Positions 1-9,321 of a stretch of 64,000 nucleotides of DNA are shown in pieces; position 1 is the stretch's first letter, and every line of letters begins with the position of its first letter. The stretch is from Paenibacillus oryzisoli. Its GTDB lineage: Bacteria; Bacillota; Bacilli; Paenibacillales; NBRC-103111. Made by a program: the position numbers and the translations under genes. The notes below the pieces were generated by a model. That model had not been told where the DNA came from and did no database searches. It saw nothing but the letters and a program-made list of their open reading frames with translations. The stretch lies in the NCBI RefSeq assembly GCF_001653565.1, contig NZ_LYPB01000081.1:82057-146056 (forward strand). Direction: 5' to 3'.

Positions 1-111
1 CTCATTCATGAATCATTCCAGCAATCGCTCCCAGCAATCGCGTTCCGCATCAAGTTTCACGCATCAAGATCCACAGCTCACGCAAGTATAAATAGGAGGG
101 GTGTTTTTACG

Positions 112-1713
112 ATGAAAAAATTGACGCTATTAGGACTCGCCACCATGTTTGCGCTTACAGGATGTTCAGATAACAAACCGACAGAAACATCAGGAACAGC
201 TACAGGTTCACCCAATGCGACTGGAGCGGCGAAGCCAGCTAAGCTCGCGTTGAACTGGTCAGTAGCCAGTCCATACTTAGCGAATGTGACGTTGCCTTCC
301 GGTGACAAAGATTTCGTGAAGAAAGCCATTGAAGAGAAATTCAACGTAGATTTGAAAATTGACTATATGGTGATAGGTAAAGAGTACCACGATAAGCTCA
401 ACGCCACATTGGCGGGAGGGGCAGCTCCTGATCTATTCATCGCGGGCGGTGCAGAGTCACAGAAATACATCACGGATGGGATTACGGCTAATCTGACTCC
501 TTACTTCACCAAAGAAGCCATTCCAAACTACTACAAATGGGTATCCAAAGATGAAGTAGATGCGTTCCAGCTCAAGCAAGGGGAATTCACGCGTGGGATT
601 GATCCTTTCCAACGCAACTCCTATGCGTCTTGGTACATCCGCCAGGATTGGCTAGATAAGCTGGGGCTTAAATCTCCGAAAAATTACGCCGAATTGACCA
701 ATGTCTTAACACAATTCACCAAAGGTGATCCAGATGGCAACGGCAAACAAGATTCGTACGGCTTTTCAGCAGCAGGCAGTGGTGTAACCTTACCTCTCGA
801 TTTCCCGCAATGGTTAAATAATGGTTTCGTCGCAGACTTCCAAATTGTTGACAACAGTTACGTGGATAACCGTACTGACCTTAAAGTGCAAGGTGTCCTT
901 GAACAAGTCGTGGAATGGAACAATGCAGGAATTGTTGATCCGGATTGGTTCTTAAATAAGGCACCTGCTCATTTTGATAAAGCAGCTCAAGGCAAAGTTG
1001 GTATGATCTTTAGTCTCGATAAAAATACGGCGTTAGACAGCTCGGCGACAAGTGTACAAAATCGTTCAAAGGCGCTGGATCCCAAAGCCAATTGGCAGCC
1101 TATTTACCCGTTGGATAAACCGGTACTTTGGAAATACAACGTACCTGAAGCTACGATTTTAATTAGTAAAACAACAGCCGATAAAACCCCTGACAAAGTG
1201 AAGCGCTCCATGGAAATTCTGAACTGGCTGACAGGTGAAGAAGGCTTCCTGCTTACGCATTATGGTCAAGAAGGCAAACATTATACGAAATCCGGCAATA
1301 AAATTACGTTGAACGTGGCTAACTTCGAAGCGGATATCGCCAAAGCTGGCAACTGGTTGAACGTGTACGCTGCCTTTACGCCGGATGAGCCGAATGTACT
1401 TGGACTTGAGTTGATTGATTCCCGTATTTCTGAGCATGACCGTGCAATTCTGAAAACGGTTGAGAGCTTTCCGAAGCATAACGCTTTGCCTCCAGTGAGC
1501 TTAGTTCCTCCTGCTGGCATTAATATTGGAGATTTCCGCAAAGAAATGAGTAAATTCCACATCAAAGCGGTGTTGGAAGACAAAAGCGGCAAAAACTGGC
1601 CGCAATACCGTGAAGAGCTGATGACGAAATACAAAGGCAGAGATATTTTCACGGAGTACACGAAGCAAATTAACTCGGTACTGAAGGATAAGAAGTTGAA
1701 CGATTTCAAATAA
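112..1713 (+). CDS. Lipoprotein solute-binding protein of a carbohydrate ABC importer (LplA-like)
   Basis: The protein is the extracellular substrate receptor of an ABC importer, tethered to the membrane by lipid. The 533-residue chain starts with a lysine-rich signal peptide and a lipobox ending LTGCS (Cys18). After a Ser/Thr/Gly/Ala-rich linker comes a family-1-type binding fold. Around residue 200 it has a DPDGNGKQDSYG loop, a calcium-loop-like motif common in these large Paenibacillus sugar-binding lipoproteins. An AGGAGGGG ribosome site lies about 10 bases before the ATG. Two matching permease genes follow, so it is the first gene seen of a three-gene importer. The ligand is probably an oligosaccharide by family, but the sequence does not say which one. 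Confidence 0.93.
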   Translation: MKKLTLLGLATMFALTGCSDNKPTETSGTATGSPNATGAAKPAKLALNWSVASPYLANVTLPSGDKDFVKKAIEEKFNVDLKIDYMVIGKEYHDKLNATLAGGAAPDLFIAGGAESQKYITDGITANLTPYFTKEAIPNYYKWVSKDEVDAFQLKQGEFTRGIDPFQRNSYASWYIRQDWLDKLGLKSPKNYAELTNVLTQFTKGDPDGNGKQDSYGFSAAGSGVTLPLDFPQWLNNGFVADFQIVDNSYVDNRTDLKVQGVLEQVVEWNNAGIVDPDWFLNKAPAHFDKAAQGKVGMIFSLDKNTALDSSATSVQNRSKALDPKANWQPIYPLDKPVLWKYNVPEATILISKTTADKTPDKVKRSMEILNWLTGEEGFLLTHYGQEGKHYTKSGNKITLNVANFEADIAKAGNWLNVYAAFTPDEPNVLGLELIDSRISEHDRAILKTVESFPKHNALPPVSLVPPAGINIGDFRKEMSKFHIKAVLEDKSGKNWPQYREELMTKYKGRDIFTEYTKQINSVLKDKKLNDFK

Positions 1714-1803
1714 AATGTGGCTAGGCATCGAGGGGAACCCTAGGAAAGTTCAAGGGTTTCCTTCTGCCTTCTATCTAGAAACGACAACTAGGAGGAGATG
1801 GCG

Positions 1804-2763
1804 ATGGCGGAAACCATAGCTGCAAAACAAGAGAAATCTACCGTTTCACGCCCGATGAGGCAGGGCAAGCTACGCAGTATATATCTGAGCAGATGGTTTT
1901 ACCTCATGATGATTCCTGGCTTGATCTATTATGCATTATTTCATTACGCCCCGATGATGGGAGCCCTGATTGCTTTTCAAGACTACAACCTCATGAAAGG
2001 AATTTGGGGAAGTCCTTGGGTGGGGTTCGATAATTTCCGAGTCATATTTGATAATCCTGAATTTGTACGCATCATGAGAAATACCTTACTGATTAGTGTT
2101 TACAAAATCGTTGGCAGCATGGTACCCGATGTTATCCTTGCACTGATGTTGAATGAAGTCCGGGTTAGATGGTTTAAACGCGCTGTACAAACGATTACGT
2201 ATGGGCCCTATTTTCTGTCGTGGGTTATTGTGTACGGCTTAGCATTCTCCTTCCTAGCGCCAGGATCTGGTTTAATCAGTACCTTCGTACGCGATATGGG
2301 TTGGGGATCGATTGATTTATTAACGAATAAGGATTTCTTTAGACCCTTACTAGTTCTGACAGAAATTTGGAAAAACACCGGATTCGGAGCCATTATTTAT
2401 TTAGCAGCTCTGGCATCCATCAACCAGGAACTCTATGAAGCTGCCGTCGTAGATGGTGCAGGACGTTGGCGTCAGCTCTGGCATATTACGCTTCCGGGCA
2501 TCCGTGATGTATTCGTGCTCCTGCTGATTATTCGTATCGGCGGCATTTTGGATGCAGGCTTCGATCAGGTTTTTATCTTTTTAAATGCGCGTGTCTATGA
2601 TGTGGGAGATATTGTCGATACCTGGGTGTACCGCTACGGGTTTGAGCGTCTTGAGTTTGGTGTGGCTGCAGCCATGGGTGTGTTCAAATCGGTCATCGGA
2701 CTCGTGCTCGTAATTGGCGCAAATAGACTGGCTAAGAAAATGGGAGGCTCTGGCATATGGTAG
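1804..2763 (+). CDS. ABC transporter permease (LplB/UgpA-type)
   Basis: This is an integral membrane subunit of the sugar importer. It has about six membrane segments and the inner-membrane-component loop EAAVVDGAGRWRQLWHITLPG, the EAA motif that contacts the ATPase. I chose the ATG at 1804 because the GGAGG at 1791-1795 is only two bases from the in-frame ATG at 1798 but eight bases from 1804. The ~320-residue length is typical of LplB-type permeases. It lies between the binding protein and the second permease. No ATPase gene is nearby, so the system probably borrows a shared MsmX-type ATPase encoded elsewhere. Confidence 0.93.
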   Translation: MAETIAAKQEKSTVSRPMRQGKLRSIYLSRWFYLMMIPGLIYYALFHYAPMMGALIAFQDYNLMKGIWGSPWVGFDNFRVIFDNPEFVRIMRNTLLISVYKIVGSMVPDVILALMLNEVRVRWFKRAVQTITYGPYFLSWVIVYGLAFSFLAPGSGLISTFVRDMGWGSIDLLTNKDFFRPLLVLTEIWKNTGFGAIIYLAALASINQELYEAAVVDGAGRWRQLWHITLPGIRDVFVLLLIIRIGGILDAGFDQVFIFLNARVYDVGDIVDTWVYRYGFERLEFGVAAAMGVFKSVIGLVLVIGANRLAKKMGGSGIW

Positions 2764-2799
2764 CTTCAAACCGCAATGTTGGAAAAGGAGGGGATTCGC

Positions 2800-3690
2800 A
2801 TGTCTTTTGTGAGTAGTCATAAAACCAAAGGGGATCATGCCGCAGATGTGGCGATTTATACCGTCTTGGGCTTATTCGCCTTGGTTACGTTATTCCCGCT
2901 CTACTATGTGGCTATCGTCTCCATTACACCTTATGTGGAAGTTATGAAAAACGGCGGCTTCGTCATATGGCCCGAACATGTAACGTTTCAAGCGTACAAA
3001 GAGATATTCAGCTCGCCACGGATTCCTCAAGCATTAAAAATTACGGTATTCATCACGGTGGTTGGGACGACGCTGAATCTGGTTGTGACGACACTTCTGG
3101 CGTATCCGCTATCTAAAAAGTCAGTGCCAGGCCGCAATTTCATCTTGATGGCGCTTGTCTTTACAATGATTTTCAGCGGCGGTATTATCCCGCTTTACAT
3201 TTTGGTGCGCAGCCTTGGGTTATATGATTCGGTCTGGGCACTTGTGATACCCGGTATGGTATCTACCTTTAACTTGCTGATTGTCAAAACATACTTCGAG
3301 AATCTACCTGCTGAAGTAGAGGAAGCTGCTAGGGTGGATGGCTGTGGTGAGTTAGCTACGTTATTCCGTATTGTTCTGCCGTTGTCAGCGCCGATCATGG
3401 CGACCATTGGTTTGTTCTATGGCGTTACGCATTGGAATGAGTATTTCAAAGGGATTTTCTATCTATCCGACAAATCGCTCATGCCGATGCAGGTTGTGCT
3501 GCGAAGTATGATTCAAACGCCGAATGTCTCGACAGAGCTGTCGATTAATTCACTCGTATTGGATGCCTTGCCGCCAGAAACGATCAAGATGGCCGTCGTT
3601 GTTGTGGCTACCTTGCCGTTATTAATTATTTATCCTTTCTTGCAGAAGTATTTTGTGAAAGGCGCTCTGCTAGGTTCAATTAAGGGGTAA
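2800..3690 (+). CDS. ABC transporter permease (LplC/UgpE-type)
   Basis: This is the second membrane subunit of the importer. It has an EAA loop (EEAARVDGCGELATLF, then LPLSAPIMATIGLF) and six hydrophobic segments. The reading frame is open from an ATG at 2776, but the AAAGGAGGGG ribosome site lies at 2784-2793, inside that extension. The ATG at 2800, giving MSFVSSHK, is therefore the likely start. It ends 18 bases before the dehydrogenase gene, which suggests co-transcription. Family and partner assignment are secure; the substrate is not known. Confidence 0.92.
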   Translation: MSFVSSHKTKGDHAADVAIYTVLGLFALVTLFPLYYVAIVSITPYVEVMKNGGFVIWPEHVTFQAYKEIFSSPRIPQALKITVFITVVGTTLNLVVTTLLAYPLSKKSVPGRNFILMALVFTMIFSGGIIPLYILVRSLGLYDSVWALVIPGMVSTFNLLIVKTYFENLPAEVEEAARVDGCGELATLFRIVLPLSAPIMATIGLFYGVTHWNEYFKGIFYLSDKSLMPMQVVLRSMIQTPNVSTELSINSLVLDALPPETIKMAVVVVATLPLLIIYPFLQKYFVKGALLGSIKG

Positions 3691-3708
3691 TGGAGGATTG
3701 TAACGGCT

Positions 3709-4728
3709 ATGAGAGCAGTCATTGCACGATCAGGCAGCGTGGAAATCATGAACATGGAGGAGCCGAATGTAGAAGCCAATTACGTGTTGGTAGAAACGGT
3801 CTACTCTGCGATCAGTCCAGGCACCGAAATGATGCTGAAAGATATACAGTCTACCGAGCCGATTTTCTTAGGCTATAGCGCCATGGGGCAGGTGAGGGAA
3901 GTCGGGGAGGGTATTACGCATGTGAAGAAAGGGGACCGCGTCGCTTGCTATGGTTCGCCGTTTGTTCGTCATGCCGAGCTTCTCAAAGTCCCGATGCATC
4001 TGGTGGTTCCCTTGCCCCAGCAAGTGGACGCCCAAGAAGCAGCTCATGTAGGGCTCGGCGCTATTGCTACTCATGCACTGAGGCAGGCGGATCTGCGATT
4101 CGGCGAGTCAGTCCTCGTTGTTGGCTTAGGCATACTAGGGCAGATGGTGTGCCAGATTGCTGAAGCCTCAGCTAACATCGTTATCGGAATGGATCGTGTA
4201 GCCGAACGTGCGGAGAAGCTTACGGCTTCCGGCACACAGTTGGTCTATACCAACGAGGAAGACATGATGCATAACCTACCGCATATTACTGGAGGAGCTG
4301 GTGTGGATGCAGTCATTCTGTGTGTCGGTGGCGGCAACAGCGAGATGATTGATAAAGCGCTGAGCTGGATTCGGGATAGGGGTAAAATTGTTATCGTTGG
4401 CGATGTCAGCATGACATTCAATCGCGAGCTGATGTTTCAAAAGGAAGCGCAAATCCTTATCTCCCGTGCAGGCGGGCCTGGACGATATCTGAAAGATTAC
4501 GAGATGAAGGGGATCGACTATCCGATCGGGCTTGTTCGCTGGACTGAGGGCCGCAATATGGCCGAATATATCCGTTTATTGGCAGAGCGGAAGCTGAGCA
4601 TTGCGCCTTTGATCTCGCACATTTTGCCATTAGAGCGTATCGGGGAAGCTTATGACTTATATCGTAACGCGCCACAGCACGTGCTGGGCGTCGTTGTCCG
4701 TTATGGAGATTCTCAGCGCGATAGCTAG
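3709..4728 (+). CDS. Zinc-type medium-chain dehydrogenase/reductase
   Basis: A cytosolic NAD(P)-dependent alcohol or polyol dehydrogenase of the MDR superfamily, 339 residues. It shows the GroES-like N-terminal fold (ISPGTEM, then GYSAMGQVREVGEG) and a Rossmann glycine motif VVGLGILGQ near residue 140. The usual structural-zinc cysteine cluster is not visible, and the first catalytic Cys-Gly-x-Asp motif is replaced by SPGTE. That resembles the zinc-poor threonine-dehydrogenase-like and bacteriochlorophyllide-reductase-like branch. It follows the sugar permeases by 18 bases, so it probably oxidises or reduces a sugar derivative brought in by that importer. Confidence 0.85.
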   Translation: MRAVIARSGSVEIMNMEEPNVEANYVLVETVYSAISPGTEMMLKDIQSTEPIFLGYSAMGQVREVGEGITHVKKGDRVACYGSPFVRHAELLKVPMHLVVPLPQQVDAQEAAHVGLGAIATHALRQADLRFGESVLVVGLGILGQMVCQIAEASANIVIGMDRVAERAEKLTASGTQLVYTNEEDMMHNLPHITGGAGVDAVILCVGGGNSEMIDKALSWIRDRGKIVIVGDVSMTFNRELMFQKEAQILISRAGGPGRYLKDYEMKGIDYPIGLVRWTEGRNMAEYIRLLAERKLSIAPLISHILPLERIGEAYDLYRNAPQHVLGVVVRYGDSQRDS

Positions 4729-4802
4729 TTAAATCTCTATTAATTTTCTATACTGTAGATAGGAGTTTCATAATAGGGTCTGTAGGTATAGGGGGATCTG
4801 GC

Positions 4803-6539
4803 ATGTTTCGTCGGCTTAGAAGAACTAACTTCATTTCCAGCGTCTCTACGAAGCTCTTTATCCTTACCTTTATGTCGGTCATCGTGCTGTTTTTGGTGAT
4901 TGGCGTGTTCAGTTACCAACGACTCTTCGAGCCTATCAAGCAAGACAACGAAAAAGTGCTGCAAGGCTCTGTCGTGCAAGTCGAAAATTATATTAAAACT
5001 TTAATGAATAATATACAAACGCAGTTGATTTTCCTCTCCACGCCAGTCCTCTATAATATGGGGGAAAAAGATTTCGTCCAGCTCATGGAAAATGTACTAA
5101 CCTACCACCAGGAGGAGATTTCTAGTATTTATGTCATTGAAGATAACGCGGTACGGATTTCTGCTCCGTTTGGGTATCGTGTTTATGTTCCCCAAGAACG
5201 CATAACGGAAATCACCAATCAAACGAGCAAAACGGGCTTCTGGTGGAGCCCTCCTCATACGATCAATGACCACTTCGTGCTGACAGTCGCTAAGCAAATC
5301 GACAATCGGCGGGTGGTAGCCATGGATGTCAATCTAAATGCGCTGACGGGTCCGCAAATTATTCAAGATAATCCGGACATTCAGCGGCGTATCTATTTGT
5401 TTACAGGCCAGGGCGATTACCTCTCCACGAACACGTACCTAGCATACCCGAAGACGTATCTCAATCATTTGGAAATGAAAGAGGCGTTACAAGCACTTAC
5501 GCAGCAAAGTGGTACTTCCTTTAACACCGTTCACACCTCATTTGGCAACTACAAGGTCCTTAGTTCTAATCAAAACCGCTGGGATTGGTTCGTCTTCTCC
5601 GTGATAGAGGAGTCGCAAGCTTTTCCTTTACTAGAGTCACTGAAGGAGCAATTGGTATTCGTATTGTTAGTTGCCATTATTCTTGCATTCATCCTATCCA
5701 TCTGGATTACGAACTATATCCGCAAACCAGTGACGGCGATCACAAAGCAATTCAAGGCAGCGGCACGTGGTGAGCTCGAAGCACGCATCAAGTTCAAACG
5801 CAATGATGAGTTCACTCATATTGCTAATGGTTTCAACGGCATGATGGACGATATCCAGTCCTTGTTTGACGATTTGCGCGTAGCGGAAGAAAAGAAGCGA
5901 CATCACGAGCTTAAGGTGCTCCAATCACAGATTCATCCCCATTTTCTGAATAACACGCTCAATGCGATCTATTGTTTAGGGGAGACGGGACATACGCAGG
6001 AGATGTGCGAGATGATTCGCTCATTGATGGGGTTGTTGCAATATTCAACAGATAAGGTAGGGGACATTGTAACGGTCGAGGATGAATTGGCGCAATTGGA
6101 CAATTATGTGCAGATTATGAACCTGAGGTACGGGGACGTCTTTGTCATGGATATGGCTGTGCCTGAGATCTACAATGGGACACCGATTCCGAAACTGACG
6201 TTGATTACATTAGTAGAGAATAGTATTTTCTATGGACTCAGTAAGGAAGGCGTCAACCATATTATTGTGTGTGGCAAAGAGCATGAAGGGCACGGCGTGC
6301 TTCTGGAAGTCTCTGATACGGGGCCAGGGATCCCACCAGAGAAGCTGAAACTACTGCTAGAAGATTCAGGCACAGCCAATCCGAACAAAGGGTTGAACAA
6401 TCTGGGGATGCGAAATGTCCAAGAGCGATTGCGGATGACATTTGGGTATGCGTATGGGCTGCATTTTGCCAATGAACCGGATGAAGGGTTAACGGTAACG
6501 ATTCATCTGCCGGCCGGAGAGTCGATCGAGCAAGGATAG
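4803..6539 (+). CDS. Sensor histidine kinase, YesM type
   Basis: A membrane-bound sensor kinase of 578 residues. TM1 lies at about residues 17-37, followed by a ~240-residue extracellular sensor region, TM2 at about 281-302, and a HAMP linker. The His_kinase motif HPHFLNNTLNAI follows near residue 375, then a HATPase domain with the N-box VENSIFYGL and DTGPGIPPEKL. YesM-type kinases sense extracellular saccharides or binding-protein states and phosphorylate a YesN-type AraC regulator, which is the very next gene. The pairing next to an Lpl-type importer suggests control of that importer. Signal identity is inference only. Confidence 0.93.
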   Translation: MFRRLRRTNFISSVSTKLFILTFMSVIVLFLVIGVFSYQRLFEPIKQDNEKVLQGSVVQVENYIKTLMNNIQTQLIFLSTPVLYNMGEKDFVQLMENVLTYHQEEISSIYVIEDNAVRISAPFGYRVYVPQERITEITNQTSKTGFWWSPPHTINDHFVLTVAKQIDNRRVVAMDVNLNALTGPQIIQDNPDIQRRIYLFTGQGDYLSTNTYLAYPKTYLNHLEMKEALQALTQQSGTSFNTVHTSFGNYKVLSSNQNRWDWFVFSVIEESQAFPLLESLKEQLVFVLLVAIILAFILSIWITNYIRKPVTAITKQFKAAARGELEARIKFKRNDEFTHIANGFNGMMDDIQSLFDDLRVAEEKKRHHELKVLQSQIHPHFLNNTLNAIYCLGETGHTQEMCEMIRSLMGLLQYSTDKVGDIVTVEDELAQLDNYVQIMNLRYGDVFVMDMAVPEIYNGTPIPKLTLITLVENSIFYGLSKEGVNHIIVCGKEHEGHGVLLEVSDTGPGIPPEKLKLLLEDSGTANPNKGLNNLGMRNVQERLRMTFGYAYGLHFANEPDEGLTVTIHLPAGESIEQG

Positions 6540-6563
6540 CATCGGGGAGGGGACGAGACGATC

Positions 6564-8165
6564 ATGCTGAAAATACTGATGGTAGATGACGAGAAATGGG
6601 TAAGGGAGCGCTTTGCGCAGCGTATTCCTTGGTCAGATGGGGGATTTGTGTTCATGGGCGCGGCCTCTAGTGCCAAAGAAGCAATTAGCATGATCGAGCG
6701 GGAAGTTCCTCATCTGCTGCTGACGGATATTACGATGCCCAATATGAACGGACTGGAGCTGGCTGCCTATGTGCGTAAAAGATGGCCGCGCATCCGAATC
6801 GTTATCCTAACTGCTTACGGTGAGTTCGAATATGCGAGGCAGGCGATTGAGTTAGGTGTGGATAACTACTTAATTAAGCTCGCGCAAACGCCAGAGCAAA
6901 TTCTAGAAGCATGCCGCAAGGTGGCTGAGGACCTAGTGCAAGAGATGGATATTGATCTGAAGCTGGCGATGCAGCTCAAGCTCGAACGCGAGAAGAAGTG
7001 GGCAAAGAAGCGCCAATGGACAGATCGGCTGTTGGAAGACGAGGGAAGTATGCAAGAGCTTCTTGTGCCAAGTGAATGGCTGGCAGGTGTAGAGTCTGCG
7101 AGTTATGTGACGGGAATTACGTTAGGTTGGCGTGCGACGGAGAGTTCAGGGCAAGGCGATACTTCTCTTGAGGAGCTGGAGCAGCGGCAAAGTCAACTAG
7201 CTGATCTACTTGAAGCCAAACTGGATGGGCAGATGTTAGGCGAGGGTAACGGATTGGCTATTCTCCCTGTGCAACACAGCCAATTGCTACTTCTCATTGG
7301 ATCGAAGCGAGAGGTACCTGCTTTTCATTTGAATCAATTAGCAAGAATGGCGCAAGAGGCGGTAAGCAGCATTATTTCTACGAAAAGCCTCGTTCATATT
7401 GGTTCGGTAGAAGAGCTAGGGAAGTCAAGAGTGACAGTGAAACAGCTAGCTGATCTTATCCGCAAAGGTAGGGATGGACTAGCTGCGTATTTCTATTCAG
7501 ATCAAAGTAAGCCGTCCATCGTGCTTCGGCGGCTCGATGCGGAACAGACGAGAGAATGGACGGCAGCTGTTGTCAAAGCGCTGCAGCGCGAGAATGGAGA
7601 GGCGTTTCGAGAAGCAGTCACTGTAATGATTACGCGTGGTGTGCCGCTCATTCATCCAGGGGATTTGCTCCGTCTGACGAAACAGATGCTTCAACCTGAA
7701 CTTGTGCGGCTGCCAGACGAAGTCGTCGCTAGGTTAAGCCGGATCGACCGGCTAACGACGTGGGACACGTACTGTGATTGGTGGCTGGAAACCATTGATG
7801 CCATCTGCGAATGGTGGACTCAGAAGGCGCAGCCTCCAGTAACGGTACGGAAGGAGATTCAGTGGATGTGCCGCTACATTCGCGAGCATTTCCAAGCTGA
7901 TCTGCAGCTGGCAGAGCTCGCCAAGCTCGTGCATATGCATCCTTCGTATGCGGGGCAAATGTTCAAACAGGAGATCGGCGAGAATTTTCTGGAATACGTG
8001 AACAGAGTGCGTATGGAGAAAGCTAGCGAGATGCTGGAGAGAACCACCATGAAAATTTATGAAGTATCTGGCGCTGTTGGCATCTCTGACTATCGTTATT
8101 TTTGCAAGTTATTTAAGAGCCATACGGGCGTTACGCCAACACAGTATAAGAGTAAGATGGGGTAA
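6564..8165 (+). CDS. Response regulator with AraC-type DNA-binding domain, YesN type
   Basis: A cytoplasmic transcription factor of 533 residues. The receiver domain carries acidic residues in VDDE (8-9), the phosphoacceptor Asp in LLTDITMPN (Asp55), and the conserved Lys in YLIK near 105. A long helical middle region follows. The last ~100 residues form an AraC-type double helix-turn-helix (LAELAKLVHMHPSYAGQMFK, then ISDYRYFCKLFKSHTGVTP). It starts 24 bases after the YesM-type kinase gene, with a GGGGAGGGG ribosome site. It probably activates the upstream importer operon or the operon at 8.4 kb. Confidence 0.93.
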   Translation: MLKILMVDDEKWVRERFAQRIPWSDGGFVFMGAASSAKEAISMIEREVPHLLLTDITMPNMNGLELAAYVRKRWPRIRIVILTAYGEFEYARQAIELGVDNYLIKLAQTPEQILEACRKVAEDLVQEMDIDLKLAMQLKLEREKKWAKKRQWTDRLLEDEGSMQELLVPSEWLAGVESASYVTGITLGWRATESSGQGDTSLEELEQRQSQLADLLEAKLDGQMLGEGNGLAILPVQHSQLLLLIGSKREVPAFHLNQLARMAQEAVSSIISTKSLVHIGSVEELGKSRVTVKQLADLIRKGRDGLAAYFYSDQSKPSIVLRRLDAEQTREWTAAVVKALQRENGEAFREAVTVMITRGVPLIHPGDLLRLTKQMLQPELVRLPDEVVARLSRIDRLTTWDTYCDWWLETIDAICEWWTQKAQPPVTVRKEIQWMCRYIREHFQADLQLAELAKLVHMHPSYAGQMFKQEIGENFLEYVNRVRMEKASEMLERTTMKIYEVSGAVGISDYRYFCKLFKSHTGVTPTQYKSKMG

Positions 8166-8226
8166 TCGCAGTCTATGAAGAGTTGAACGCCAAAGCTGAG
8201 GGTTATCTGACGTTAGTGTAAGGATC

Positions 8227-8261
8227 AAAGCTTCTCCATGAGCAAGTGGGGGAGCTTTTTT
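8227..8261 (+). terminator. Intrinsic terminator after the response regulator
   Basis: Arms AAAGCTTCTCC (8227-8237) and GGGGGAGCTTT (8248-8258) pair over 11 positions with two G-T pairs, and a T run follows. This closes the kinase-regulator unit. Confidence 0.85.
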
Positions 8262-8323
8262 GTATGCTTTTTTGTGCTTTTGTATTAGAAATGGCTTCTT
8301 TACCTTTTACAAAACATTAAATG

Positions 8324-8398
8324 AACGATAATATCGCGATGACAAACCTTTCGTAAACTTAAAAAGTAATAAGTCAAATAATTTTACTAATTATCGTT
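8324..8398 (+). promoter_or_regulatory. Spaced inverted repeat upstream of the second importer operon
   Basis: AACGATAAT at 8324-8332 is repeated inverted as ATTATCGTT at 8390-8398, just before the ribosome site of the next gene. Distant inverted half-sites around a promoter suggest a looping operator or two operator sites. The ROK regulator encoded in the same operon is a candidate binder (inference). Confidence 0.4.
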
Positions 8399-8418
8399 AG
8401 TTGAGAGGATGGTCGTTT

Positions 8419-9303
8419 TTGACACTGGAAAAATGGAAAAACAACCTAGCAGGGTACTTGTTTCTCGCACCTTCGCTTCTTGTTCTTATTGTATTTGTAA
8501 TGATCCCCATATTCTATAGTGCTGGATTAAGCTTCTTTTCCTGGGATATGTTGCGGCCTAATCCTACCTTCATAGGCTTGGAAAATTACGAAAGAATGTT
8601 CACGAACGATGAGTTTTATCACTCATTGAAACTGACGTTTCTGTTTGCTCTCATCACAGTCCCAGGGTCTTTGAGCATAGCTCTATTCTTTGCGCTGCTG
8701 TTAGATCGAGGATCTAAGAAATTAATCGTTCTGATTCGTTCCATGTTTTTTATGCCGATGGTAACCTCGACGGTAGCGATCTCCGTTGTATGGATGTTCA
8801 TCTTCCATCCTGATTATGGATTGATGAATCAATTCCTTGGCTGGTTTGGTGTCGAGCCGCTAAGCTGGCTGAACGATACCAAAACTTCGCTGTTGTCTAT
8901 ATCCATCATGTCGATTTGGAAGAGTATCGGCTACTGCGTCATTATTTTTCTGGCAGGTCTTCAATCGATTGATAATCAAGTCATGGAAGCTGCCAAGGTA
9001 GACGGTGCAACGAAATGGCAGACGATTATCAAGATCAAGCTGCCTCTGCTGACGCCTTCGATCTTCCTGTTGTTGATTCTGCAAACCATTGAGCAATTTC
9101 AGACGTTTTCGCAGGTTGATGTCATGACACAGGGCGGACCGGCTAAGAGCAGTGAACTCATTGTTGTCCAGTTGTACCATTATGCCTTTGAATTGTTCCA
9201 AATGGGGTATGCGTCAGCTATTTCTATGGTTATATTCGGGATTGTACTGCTTCTTGTCTTGTTGCAGATGCTCCTGCTAGGCAAGAAAGTACACTATCAA
9301 TAA
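8419..9303 (+). CDS. ABC transporter permease (UgpA-type)
   Basis: Membrane subunit of a second carbohydrate or glycerol-phosphate-type importer. It has six hydrophobic segments and the EAA loop MEAAKVDGATKWQTIIKIKLPLLTP. No ATG fits. The frame opens at a TTG at 8401, but a GAGAGGATGG ribosome site (8403-8412) points to the TTG at 8419, giving MTLEKWKNNL. It starts a tight run with a second permease, a binding lipoprotein and a glycerophosphodiester phosphodiesterase. By analogy with UgpA it may import glycerophosphodiesters or glycerol 3-phosphate; a sugar ligand cannot be excluded. Confidence 0.9.
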   Translation: MTLEKWKNNLAGYLFLAPSLLVLIVFVMIPIFYSAGLSFFSWDMLRPNPTFIGLENYERMFTNDEFYHSLKLTFLFALITVPGSLSIALFFALLLDRGSKKLIVLIRSMFFMPMVTSTVAISVVWMFIFHPDYGLMNQFLGWFGVEPLSWLNDTKTSLLSISIMSIWKSIGYCVIIFLAGLQSIDNQVMEAAKVDGATKWQTIIKIKLPLLTPSIFLLLILQTIEQFQTFSQVDVMTQGGPAKSSELIVVQLYHYAFELFQMGYASAISMVIFGIVLLLVLLQMLLLGKKVHYQ

Positions 9304-9321
9304 AAGAAGGAAGGTAAGACG

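Noticed and set aside
8281..8400. PhoP (Pho box) site upstream of the second importer
   Set aside because: TTTACA-AAACA-TTAAAT is only loosely like the Bacillus Pho repeats, and the region is AT-rich, so the match is not convincing.
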